This document shows, one piece after another, positions 12,298 to 22,894 of a DNA stretch of 64,000 nucleotides. The stretch spans positions 10,416,001 to 10,480,000 of the forward strand of contig OX327702.1 of NCBI GenBank assembly GCA_946807835.1, in the 5' to 3' direction. The notes under the pieces were generated by a model. The model did no database searches, had not been told where the DNA came from, and saw nothing but the letters and a program-made list of their open reading frames with translations. Position 1 is the first letter of the stretch; each line of letters starts with the position of its first letter. This DNA comes from Ailanthus altissimus (Eukaryota; Streptophyta; Magnoliopsida; Sapindales; Simaroubaceae). A program made the position numbers and the translations under genes.

Positions 12298-13553
12298 TGT
12301 TGGGGATCTAATATACGTGGGTGTATACATGTGGAATAGTATTTATTACATAAAATAAGTATCACATACATATTTAACGTTGCGGAATCATTAAATAATA
12401 TATTAATCACATTAATATATTTAAAAGGTTGAGAAATTACCAAAACGTGTAACATTATACACATGTATCTTTGGAGTCTAAATAGAGACCAACTCATTGG
12501 CAGTTCTAGTCATCAACTTGGTGGGCTTGGTAAGTTAGAACAGCAGCTCCATATCCAATGCAAGATTAACCTTTAACCCTTTAAAATGGCCGATTGTGTG
12601 TTGATGCGATATTTCTATATCATAAATTAAGTGTATACTATCGTATGCAAGTAATAAAGAGACTAATTAGTCGGATGTCGAACCCACAGGGATAATTTCT
12701 TCTTATTAACCAATTACTAAAATTATGTCTTTCTAATAATTATTCAGAATGAATGTAGAAAATATAAAAGTAAAAACACAATGTAAAGAAAATTAGGTGA
12801 TAGCAATGTAGAGAAAACCCAGGATTAATATTATCCCTCAATATGTTTCTAATGATTAATCCTCTAATATTTAACTCACTTAGTCTTTATTATTGATCAA
12901 GACACTAATGTATTCACAAGCCTCTTCCAAGGTCATGCAAGTATACCCTAATTTACCACATACCTATATTCCTATGGTACTTGTAATAAATTAAGATTCA
13001 TTACGATTAGGTCTTATTGATCATACATGCCAATTAGGTATATTCTTATCCTAAATTGAAACTTGCATATGCAACATTGAATGTTACTCTACAATCATGC
13101 ATCAAATTACCTAGGTCTAAATATATTGATTCCTCTTCCAAGTTTATCAAAATATTACCAATTCATTCACCATATATTGGCCAGATATATTGAAGCATTA
13201 AACACAAGTAATTTAAATAATAAATGACTAAGTTTATTAAATATTCGAAAGATATGGCAATTAAGCACACATATTGAGTTCAAATATTAACCCTAGAAAA
13301 TAAGTTAGCTTATGGCTACAAGAGAACAGCAGTAAAAATAATTATAAATCATGATACAATTATTAGCAAACCGATATAGACGTCGAATTGCTCTTAATTG
13401 CGCTGCCTAGGAACTCTTGATGCCGAAGAACGTCTTGTATCTCTCTCTAAAGTTGCTTCAATTAAGCTCCTATTGCTCTCCAAGACTTGTGCTCTATATT
13501 CTTGGTGCTCTTGGGTCGTCTTGAATTGATTCTTGAAGGCTGGGAACGAGTGG

Positions 13554-13565
13554 CTTTATATAGGG
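13554..13565 (-). promoter_or_regulatory. LTR TATA box (ccctatataaag)
   Basis: Minus-strand TATA match, also present in the 5' LTR at about 19142-19153. The hairpin cluster lies about 50-330 bp upstream of it. Confidence 0.5.
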
Positions 13566-13611
13566 ATTGATATGAGCTTGAAAATCTCAATTCTCGTCGG
13601 ACTAGGACTCG

Positions 13612-13885
13612 CACTACCGCTGGCGCGCTATGAAGTTGTCGCTGGGGCGCGGCGTGAAAAAGCTATTACCGCTGGAGCGGTGTGATCTTGGCGCTGGGGC
13701 GCTGCATGAAAACGGCTTCACCGCTGGCGCGGTATGTTGATAGCGCTGGGGCTCTTGATCGTCGCTGGCGCGGTGACTCTTCGGAGCTGGAGCGCCAGAC
13801 GCGACTTAAACAGGTCGTTTTTCTAATTTCGATCACTATTCCAACGCTGGGGCGAACATACTTGTGGCGCGGGGGCGCTGGACTC
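13612..13885. repeat. Cluster of short GC-rich hairpins in the LTR U3 region
   Basis: About ten sites share a core CGC-TGGn-GCG with 3-5 bp arms that pair with each other. Examples: ACCGCTGGAGCGGT (13668-13681), GCGCTGGGGCGC (13691-13702) and ACCGCTGGCGCGGT (13720-13733). Several others are imperfect. The surrounding LTR is AT-rich, so the block stands out in composition. The corresponding 5' LTR block is at 19203-19455. Confidence 0.7.
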
Positions 13886-14064
13886 ATAATTTGAAAACTT
13901 TGCATTTTAGTCCCTGTTTTCACTCCTTTTGCGTTCTTTCTTTAAATTTCGTTCAAGTCCCTATAAATAACAATAATGCACATAAATAGCCATCTATTCT
14001 CATAAAATCATAAAATATCAATAATAAAAACATGAAAAAATATATGACAAATTTGCCCTTATCA

Positions 14065-14080
14065 AATGCCCCCAAACTTA
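14065..14080 (-). other. Polypurine tract of the gag-protease gypsy element
   Basis: On the minus strand this reads TAAGTTTGGGGGCATT, directly abutting the 3' LTR start (TGATAAGGG). It has the AAGTTTGGGGG form usual in Athila/Tat elements. Confidence 0.65.
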
Positions 14081-15828
14081 AATACTTGCTTGTCCTCAAG
14101 CAATAAAATAAAACTAAGAGAGAAATAAAGGGTTCTACTTGACTCATTTAACAAAACAAAATATAATAATACTAGTAAGATGATCAAAATCATTGTCTCA
14201 AAGGCTAACAAAATGATACAAATCCTTAAGGTAGACAAATAGCTATTAACAATTCTAATTATCTTCATTTAGTCCCTCATTCTTCCTCATAAATAATCAC
14301 CATGTGTGTGTGTGCAAGTAGCAAGCAAATAGCGAAAACCATACTTTGATTTACTTTATACTTTAGTTTGTACAGAAAAGATGATGTCTCGGCATTTAAT
14401 TTGTATAATGACACTTCCATAAGCTTGTCTTTATTACCACTCTCCACTAATGTAGAAAATCACATGTCTTAGGGATCTATTTAGGACTTTACTTAGCTTG
14501 TAATATAAGGCTAAGGTCAAGGTGGGATAAAAAGATAAATATATGAAGTTCAATTCACACCATGAACACTTAGATTTTACCTAGAAACCTCTTGATCTTC
14601 TTTTCCTTGTATTATCTCTTCCCCCAAACTTATTGTGTTCCCATCCTTCTTTTCAACCTTTTATTTTTCAAAAACTTTTTTCTTTTTCTTAAGCTGGGGG
14701 TATTTTTCTTTACTTTTTTTTTTATGAAATACCCCCAAACTTAGATTGACAAATACCACCCAAACTTATTTTTCTCATATCACCACAACTTTTTTCTTTT
14801 CAAGAGTATTTCTAAGTAAATGTAAGGTTTATGGTGTTACGGGTAAATTTTTAGATAAATAAACTTTAAGTCTTGGGCTTGTAATGTGGTTAAACCAAAG
14901 AATTGGTAATTAGACTCAAAATAGGGTACTAGGGATAAATATATTCTAAAAGGTAGGCTAGAAAGGCTCAATCGGTCTAAAGATGGTCTAATGTCATTTT
15001 CCTATTCATGTGTTTTCTAGAATTTCGTCTCAAGTAGTAACTAAAGACAAGTTCTAGAGTGTCGGTCTTCAAGACTGTGGTGTACTCCCTAAAGCATAAG
15101 TATCTCTAAGTAATAGTTATAACTATTCATGCTTTAATAAGTGCTCAAAAAAATTGGTGATTATGAATAAGGTCAAATTTGTTCCTAAACTTAAATAATC
15201 AAAATTGTCTCAAGTATCTATCATTCCCAATGGATGTGTAAAAATAAATTCAACCATGTATTCTTTTTCTTATCATAGACTAATGATCATCTTATCAAAA
15301 CCTAATAAAAATGAATTAACTAAGAAAAAACTAAGTAACTAAAAAAAAATTTAACCTACAAGAATGACCCCCCAAATCGTGCAGCAAAATGAACATAAGA
15401 AAGTGTTTCCCACCCCCAAACTTAATTTAGACATTGTCCCCAATGTCGAAAAATAAAGAAGTGAAATTAAGAGACTTCCCTGGTTAATTTTCGCTGCCGC
15501 GCTGACTCTCCATCGCTGGGGCGATGTTCTAGCGCTGCCGCGATAATAGTCCATCGTTGCAGTGCTGAAGGCTGATTTTTGCACAGTTACTGGAATTTGC
15601 GCTGGCGCGATGTTGTGTGTACCGCGGGGGCGGTGGTGTCTCGATTTTTCTGTCGCTGCAGCGCCATGTTATGCCGCTGGAGCGCTGAAATTCTTGGTTT
15701 TTTTTTTTTAAAGATGCTGAAAAAAATTAAAAAAAATGATAATAATAATAATAATAATACTTTCCTTGGGTTGCCTCCCAAGTAGCGCTTGATTTAACGT
15801 CATCGGCTTGACGGGGCTTCCTTTTCTT
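14081..15828 (-). other. Noncoding 3' internal region of the gypsy element, with a second hairpin cluster
   Basis: No coding potential. At 15491-15687 there is another run of the hairpins found in the LTR: CATCGCTGGGGCGATG (15511-15526) and ACCGCGGGGGCGGT (15621-15634) are perfect, with several imperfect ones between. An (ATA)n run lies at 15739-15760. 'ttgggttgcctcccaag' at 15769-15785 is the conserved block seen in related elements. Confidence 0.6.
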
Positions 15829-17712
15829 TTATGGTGGGTCGAAGATGCTGATGGAAGCATTTGTGTAAGTGATCTTGCTGGCTTTCTTCTTTTTCGGCTT
15901 CCATATTTTTGCAATTAAACCTTGGGCAGTATCTTTTGCTGCATTCTTCTTCTGTCTCTCCAGAAAGACTTTAATCTTAGACTGAGGAGATGGTTCTTCC
16001 TTTTCTTTCTCTTTGCTTGCTTCGTCGTGATGCTGCTTTTTCTTCTTCTCTCTTGCCTTTCTATGCTTCAATGCTCTTTTTCGGATGTGAGGATCCAATG
16101 TCTCCATATCTTTAATTTGCTTAACGCTTGGATGCACCACATTAATGCAGAAACAGTCTTCATTTTCAGTTGGTAATTTGATCTCCTTGAAGACCTTAAA
16201 AGTGACTGTATCCTCTTGTACTCTCATGGTCAACTCCCCTTTTTGCACATCAATAATTGTTCTTCCAGTGGCTAGGAAGGGTCTTCCAAGGATTATTGGG
16301 ATCTCCTTGTCTTCTTCCATATCCAAAACAATGAAATCGGTAGGGAAGATGAATTTATCGACCTTAACCAACACATCTTCAATTAATCCCTTAGGATAGG
16401 TGAGAGAACGATCTGCTAACTGAAGTGTGATATTTGTTGGTTTGGCTTCTTTCAGTCCTAACTTTTTATACACAGATAATGGCATAAGATTGATGCTAGC
16501 TCCTAGATCACAAAGTGCTTTCCCAAAATCATAAATCCCAATTGAGCATGGTATGGTGAAACTCCCAGGATCTTTGAGCTTTGGAGGTAGCTTCTTTAGG
16601 AGGATGGCGCTATACTCTTCCGTCAGGGCCACAGTCTCGAAGTCATCTATTCTTCTCTTCTTTGATAGAATTTCCTTCATAAATTTCACATAGCTCGGCA
16701 TTTGCTCCAGTGCATCTGCAAAAGGAAGATTAATATGTAATTTCTTAAAAATATCAAGAAATTTAGAAAATTGCTTATCTAGTTTTTTCTTTTGCAGCCT
16801 CTGAGGAAATGGAGGCGGTGGAGTAAATGACTGCGTAGGTTGCTTCAGCGGGTTATTATTGGTATCTTCTGCTGCATTTTCACTTTTCTGTTCTTGTACT
16901 TGAATACCAGATTCTATGCTTTTCTGTGTCTCATCACTCTTCTCTTGGTTTCTGAGCTGCTGTAATCTCTGAGGAAATGGTATAGGTGGTCTATATGGTT
17001 GCATGTCATCTTGCTGGACCACTAGTTCTTTTTCCTTCTCTATCATTTCCGAAAGCTGTGGTTGAGGAGTGTTATCATGTAAGACTTTACCACTTCTTAG
17101 GGAGATGGCTTGGCACTGTTCTACGCTTCCTTTTGGATTAACTTCACTGTTGCTTGGTAGAGTTCTTGGAGGACGATTTTTTATTGCTGTTGCGAGCTGC
17201 CCTACTTGATTTTCCAAGGCTCTAAGTGAAGCTGCTTGACTTTGGAAGAGTGCATCTGTTTTCTTCATGTATTGTAGGAGCATGTCTTCAATGTCTGGTT
17301 TCTTCTCTTGCTTAATTTGCGGTTGGAAACCAGAAGGAGCTTTGGAATGTTGTCCTTGATTATTGTTGCTCCATGAGAAGTTGGGGTGATTTCTCCATTC
17401 AGGATTGTAAAAATTTGAGTTAGGATTGTTGCGGTTGAAGTCCCCTACATATTGAGTAGTTTCCATGCATTGTCCATTAGCATGATTGCTTCCACAGAAA
17501 TCGCAAGTGATGGGTTGACTCTTGATAGCATTAACTCCCAAGTTGCTTAATTGTTTGGTCAAGAGATTGACTTGGGCAGATAATGTAGTCAAAGTGTCCA
17601 CTTCGTGTAATCTAGCGATCTTTCTTGTGGTTGACCTTTCGGTGGGCCATTGATAGGCATTGGACGCCATCTCTTCTAGTAGATCATAAGCTTCATCGGT
17701 GGATTTGTTCAT
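15829..17712 (-). pseudogene. Gypsy gag C-terminal part and aspartic protease
   Basis: A 627-residue frame. A CCHC-type knuckle (CDFCGSNHANGQC) lies near residues 71-83. Then come Asn/Gln-rich linkers, a short segment LRALENQVGQLATAI typical of Athila/Tat gag, proline-rich stretches (PPIPFPQRLQ, PPPPFPQRLQ), and a retropepsin-like domain around residues 375-480. The catalytic motif reads DLGAS (family form D-T/S-G-A/S), followed by ILGRPFLA. A lysine-rich tail ends at a TGA near 15829. The frame is shared with the upstream gag ORF (18408-17791) and joined to it through two in-frame stops. No RT or integrase follows. It is probably dead as written, although it is otherwise undamaged over 1.9 kb, which implies a fairly young copy. 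Confidence 0.88.
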
Positions 17713-17790
17713 AAGTGCTCCTCCCGCTGCAGCATCTACTATCGTTCTGAATTGACCGGCTAATCCATTGTAAAATGTTTATACAAGCAA

Positions 17791-18408
17791 CTACTTCGGA
17801 ACTCTATGATGAGGACATTTTCTTTGTATATCTTTGTATCTCTCCCATGCCTCATAAAGAGATTCTCCATCTAGTTGTAGGAATGATGTGATATCGTTCC
17901 TCATCTTGGCAGTTTTAGCATGTGGAAAGAATTTGGCGAGGAACTTTTGTGCAAGATCATCCCATGTAGCTATAGATCCAGATGGAAGTGATAGCAGCCA
18001 ACTTTTTGCTTTGTCTCTCAAGGAAAAGGGAAACAGTCTTAGTCGGATTGCATCATCGGACACCCCATTGTACTTGAAAGTGTCACATATCTCCAAGAAG
18101 TTGATAATGTGCATGTTTGGATCATCATTGGGCAGTCCACCAAATTGTACCGAATCCTTGAGCATTTGAATTGTGCTTGGCTTGATCTCGAAGTTATTAG
18201 CTTGAACAGTTGGTCTTTGGATGCTCGAATGGATTCCATTCACTAAGGGAACAGCATACTCCCTTAGTGGTCTTCCTTCATTGTTGGGTGCAATTGGTAC
18301 TTGATCTTCCATGGTGTTGACTTGATTTTGCTCTATTCTAATTCTTCGTAAGGTTCTTTCAATTTCTGGATCAAAAGAAATCAAGTCTTCACTTTTCGAT
18401 CTTTGCAT
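17791..18408 (-). pseudogene. Gypsy gag N-terminal part
   Basis: 205 residues. Residues about 75-200 match the retrotransposon gag (capsid) fold seen in plant gypsy elements: NFLEICDTFKYNGVSDDAIRLRLFPFSLRDKAKSWL, then WDDLAQKFLAKFFP and ESLYEAWERYKD. It ends at a TAG after RVPK. The reading frame continues LLV-stop-TFYNGL...DAAAGGALMNKS into the downstream ORF. The two stops therefore look like point mutations in one gag-protease ORF of about 860 codons (18408-15829). Capsid assembly is the family role. Confidence 0.88.
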
Positions 18409-18524
18409 GTACCTCGAAAGAAAGTAAGTAAAACTAAATTAAGAAAAATAAAAAAAATAAAAAAAAAATTCTGAAGTAAAAACTAGAAAGATTGGTATTA
18501 ATATTGGCGAAAAAGTAGTTAAAA

Positions 18525-19641
18525 CCAAGTATATCTTAGTTTACCAAATACCTATATTCCTATGGTACTTGTAATAAATTAAGATTCATTAAGATTAGGT
18601 CTTATTGATCATACATGCCAATTAGGTATATTCCTATCCTAAGTTGAAACTTGCATATGCAACATTGAATGTTACTCTACGATCATGTATCAAATTACCT
18701 AGGTCTAAATATATTGATTCCTCTTCCGAGTTTATCAAAATATTACCAATTCATTCACCATATATTGGCCAGATATATTGAAGCATTAAACACAAGTAAT
18801 TTAAATAATAAATGACTAAGTTTATTAAATATTAAAAGATATGGCAATTTAAGTGCACATATTGAGTTCAAATATTAACCCTAGAAAATAAATTAGCTCA
18901 TGGCTACAAGAGAACAGCAGTAAAAATAATTATAAATCATGATACAATTATTAGCAAACCGATATAGACGTCGAATTGCTTTTAATTGCACTGCCTAGGA
19001 ACTCTTGATGCCGAAGAACGTCTTGTATCTCTCTCTAAAGTTGCTTCAATTAAGCTCTTATTGCTCTCCAAGACTCGTGCTCTGTATTCTTGGTGCTCTT
19101 GGGTCGTCTTGGATTCTTTTTTGAAGGCTGGGAACGAGTGGCTTTATATAGGGATTGATATGAGCTTGAAAATCTCAATTCTCGTCGGACTAAGACTCGC
19201 ACTACCGCTGGCGCGCTTTGCATCTGTCGCTGGGGCGACGCGTGAAAAAGCTATTACCGCTGGAGCGATGGTATTTTGGCGCTGGGGCGCTGTATGAAAA
19301 CGGCTTCACCGCTGGCGCGGTATTTTGATAGCGCTGGGGTGATGGCGCGGTGACTCTTAGGCGCTGGGGCGCCAGACGCGACTTAAGCAGGTCGTTTTTC
19401 TTATTTCGATCACTATTTCAGAGCTGGGGCGACAATACTTGTGGCGCGAGGGCGCTGAACTCATAATTTGAAAATTTTACATTTTAGTCCCTGTTTTCGC
19501 TCCTTTTGCGTTCTTTCTTTAAATTTCGTTCAAGTCCCTATAAATAACAATAATGCACATAAATAGCCATCTATTCTCATAAAATCATAAAATATCAATA
19601 ATAAAAACATGAGAAAATATATGACACATTTGCCCTTATCA
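18525..19641 (-). repeat. Truncated 5' LTR of the gag-protease gypsy element
   Basis: It aligns with 12947-14064 of the other LTR, including the TATA region (19142-19153) and hairpin cluster. The part equivalent to 12599-12946 is missing at the inner end. A weak 'ttggcgaaaaag' at 18511-18522 could be a trace of the PBS. Confidence 0.75.
19203..19455. repeat. Hairpin cluster of the 5' LTR
   Basis: Counterpart of 13612-13885. GTCGCTGGGGCGAC (19226-19239), ACCGCTGGCGCGGT and GGCGCTGGGGCGCC (19360-19373) are perfect 5-bp stems with 4-base loops. The first is damaged in the other LTR. Confidence 0.7.
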
Positions 19642-21452
19642 TGTGTACTTTTTCTTTTCTTTAAAAGAAAAAGAAATGAAAATTGAAGCAAATCACGCTT
19701 CTATCGACACCAAAATGAAAAAAATGAAATAATTTCTTTTCTTTTGTTTCTTTGTCCACTTTTAGCACAATAAGAAGGAAAAATGAATTTCATTTTTCCA
19801 ATTCATTTTTCCCTCTTCACGTTACACACACTTCGCTTTCTTCACCAATTCACACACCTCTTAAAAATATATATATATCTCATATAAATATAATAATTAT
19901 ATTATATATTATAATATAAAATAAAACCACTAGATAAATAAAATAATATTATTATATAAAATAAAAAATAAATGACAACTATTTAGCAATATATAATATT
20001 ATAATATATAATAATGAGATATTTTGATTATTTAACAATTAAATAATCAATGTATGAAATGACTATTTTGTCCTTCATGAATAGTTACCAAGTCTACCTC
20101 TTAACGGGTCCCACCAAATTTCACACTTGCGTAAACTCAACCGAGGGTCCATAATGCACCACGTGTCATTATACAATTAGTAAATAACAATTATTAACTA
20201 ATTGTTATATTTAACACTTAAATACGAATACGCACGCATTTTTATGGTAGTTCTGGATATTACTAGATTAAACAATTTAATCAGGTACGCTGCCTTAGTG
20301 CATAACAAGTACACTCCATATCGCGAGACTCCCTAGGTTCACGCCTAATTCATCAAATGAAACTATTCCATGAGTCCGTGAACATTGCCCCACGCACACA
20401 TCACGAAAATATAAATCAGCGCGTCAACCATCCAAGCTGAGGTCACAACGCATACTATAGTCATTTTGTCATGATATCCTGGATGTGCGGGGATATAGAT
20501 TATCACCATCAAATCCCCATGTGCTCATTAATGTCATATCTCCAAACTTGTATCTCACTAAACAATATGTGCAAACTCATTTGCCATATTATTCTACCCT
20601 GGCAGAAACTCTTTCCCAAGATTAATGCTTGTGGCCACAAAATTTTCTGAGATATAGTCTCGAAGCATCTGGATATCTAACTCTTTATGCGAGCGGATGG
20701 ATCCCATATCTGTACACACCAGACTCTATAAGCATTGGACCATACCTAGCAACACCTAGTGGTCACACCATGAAAGGTTTGTGACATGCGTGGAACCAAA
20801 GTATGGTGGATCACTTACAAGCCCACCGTGGCACTCAGGTCAAAGGACTACGTATACTACTCAACTCGAGAGGACCCTCCGTTGATGGCTTACATAAAGT
20901 GTCTATCGAAGGCCCTCGTGAGTCTATCCTATATCCAATCGTAACTGGATACCCATATGTTAATACGAGCTCCATGCTCACAGTCGGTTAGAAACGACCA
21001 TCTATACACCTTATAGGTACGACATATGTTAATCTATATAAAGGTATCCACCGACAGACCCATATCGGTAGAATTAGATCAGGGATGATATTCGAGAACA
21101 TACTTGCGCAACTGACATTTTCTGGCACCCGATTGCAACTCTTACAACTATGTAGTACTAGTATATTCCCAGGTCCATGTCCATTACAGACAAGGCTTTA
21201 ACTCTTGGATCTTTGCTGAGCATTATAACTAGCTAACATTTAGCATTTATATCTCTCAACGTGGCCAACTGAGGGCCCTTGTCTAAATTTCTTTATATCA
21301 GATCTGAACTCCTTCAGATTATACAATGTCTGTAATGTTACATTGCATGGTACCATATAAATAAATATTATCGATTTAATAAGAATGTACACGTGTATAA
21401 ATACATAAGTATATGTACATTCAGGAATGGAACGTAGGCACTAACCCTAACA

Positions 21453-22576
21453 CTTAACATACAAGAGTACAAAATTGTAAGTACATAAGTTGTAAATAAG
21501 TAATAAAGTGATAAGTATGAGTATGAGTATAGTGAATTTATAACAAATGGGATCCTAAGGTCTTGATTTTACTTTATTCTTCCTATGTTCTTCCTTTTTA
21601 GTAATTTAGTTCAATTCATTAATAAATGGTCTAAAACTAACTCATTACTTCTCTCGAGCACTAAATAAGATAATAAGCATACATATGTAAGTTGATATTC
21701 TTATCTAGCTTGTCTACCTATACATTACACAACCCTAAAATTGATTACCCAAATATTAATCTCCTTACCTCTCATGAGTATCAAATGAGATTTTAAGCAT
21801 AATGTCACACCTCAAGTATTTTCATATATTTCCTTGAACATTTGGTGCGTGCCACATGTAATCCTTAATGATTACCCAAATGCTCTTAGCTTCCTGACTC
21901 AATAATAACCTAAGATTATATTTTTCAAATTTGATAAATAAGTCAATCTATCTTAAGCATTATCTACAAATCAACAACAACCAATTTATTTTCCAAATAA
22001 TTAAAAGCCTTAGGCATAGAAAATTATAAATGAATGAAATAATAAATTGGTAATTCATCCAAACATAGTATCCATAAAAGCTACATTAAAACCTAGAATT
22101 CAAGTTCAGACACACATCAATCCAACCATAACTTAAATTATCAAGAAATTTATAGATACAAATATGTTTAACTAATATTCATAACTACAAACTTCAAACA
22201 AAAGAGAAAGAGTAAAAGGAAAAGAAAAAACGAAATTTAGGGATATCTCCAAGGCTTCAATCCTTTAAGTGTCTTCAATGATCCTTAAGAAGCCTTAGAG
22301 ATATTCGTTCTCTTTTTTAAATTTGAGTTCAAGCCTTTCTCTCTTATGTTTTGCATGCCTCTTCTTGATATTTTTGGAAGTGGCCTAAAGATTCTACTTT
22401 ATAAGCTTTAAATTATGGCAAAAATAGGATGATCTTTAGCTGACGATGCCATGGCGCCAACGTTCTGTCCACTTTGGCACCACGGTGCCATTGTTCATTG
22501 TTATTGCTCACTTTGAGCATTTTAGTCCCCTTTTTATAATTTTGTATGTTTTTCTCAGATTTTTTTTATCCCAAAT
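21453..22576 (-). repeat. LTR portion of the older minus-strand gypsy element
   Basis: It continues the LTR end at 12277-12297 once the solo LTR (copy A) is removed. It has the same plan as the younger element's LTR: a TATA box (minus strand, 22405-22397, CTTATAAAG), GC-rich palindromes just upstream (22445-22490), then 'ggactaaaatgc' (minus strand, about 22530), which is also in the younger LTR. It is cut at 22576 by solo LTR copy B; the outer end beyond 27802 is not recognisable. Confidence 0.55.
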
Positions 22577-22894
22577 TGTTGGGTGTTGTATCATAGAGTG
22601 TGTAACATAGGAGTGTATGCGTAATTTTAAAAATTACTATATGCGCAGCGGAAGCATGTTACATAATACACCTATTTTAACAAATTCAACATATATCATA
22701 TATATGCATAAGTATAACAATTATACAATTATAAAAACATGATGAACAACATATATCACATATATAAACAAGTATAACAATTATACAAAATATATATATG
22801 ATGAACAATATTGTACTAAAAACATAATGTAAAGTACTCACCTAATGAAGGTAGCTTTACAAATTCTTCAAGTCTTTCAATAATCCATGTGAAG

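Larger units (their letters stand above)
12599..14064 (-). repeat. 3' LTR of the gag-protease gypsy element (1466 bp)
   Basis: In element orientation it runs from TGATAAGGGCAAAT (14064) to GCATCAACA (12599). Near the inner end it contains the 'ccctgtgggttcgac' block typical of this LTR class (about 12676-12690). A TATA box sits at 13554-13565, with a GC-rich hairpin cluster just upstream of it. Confidence 0.8.
12599..19641 (-). mobile_element. Non-autonomous Ty3/gypsy (Athila/Tat-like) element coding only gag and protease
   Basis: A minus-strand element. The 3' LTR is 12599-14064 and the truncated 5' LTR is 18525-19641. A PPT lies at 14065-14080. Gag-protease coding is 18408-15829. The ends are TGATAAGGG (19641) and ATCAACA (12599) in element orientation, with TGTG on both sides (12595-12598 and 19642-19645) as a 4-bp target duplication. 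The 4.5 kb interior has no reverse transcriptase, RNase H or integrase, which resembles the published TR-GAG class of gag-only elements. It is inserted in solo LTR copy A. The 5' LTR lacks about 340 bp at its inner end, and no clear PBS is left. Confidence 0.82.
12298..21452 (-). mobile_element. Solo LTR, family alpha, copy A (about 2.1 kb), split by a gypsy element
   Basis: The outer ends are TGTTGGGG (12298) and CCCTAACA (21452), an inverted TGTT/AACA pair. They are flanked by the perfect 5-bp repeat CTTAA (12293-12297 and 21453-21457). Removing the nested gypsy element (12599-19641) leaves about 2.1 kb of noncoding sequence that aligns with 22577-27797, 46826-48808 and 63606-64000. By comparison with the plus-oriented copy at 46826, this copy is in minus orientation. 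No internal region or second LTR is present. Confidence 0.8.

Noticed and set aside
13666..13923. Arg/Ser-rich frames over the LTR hairpin cluster
   Set aside because: Result of the GC-rich hairpins; not conserved as protein between the two LTRs.
20803..20991. 62-codon frame in LTR copy A, similar to a minus frame in copy C (47437-47300)
   Set aside because: The peptide similarity (GLHKVSIxGPRES...GYPYVNTSS) follows from DNA similarity of the two LTR copies. The frame is antisense to the LTR and is broken in copy B.
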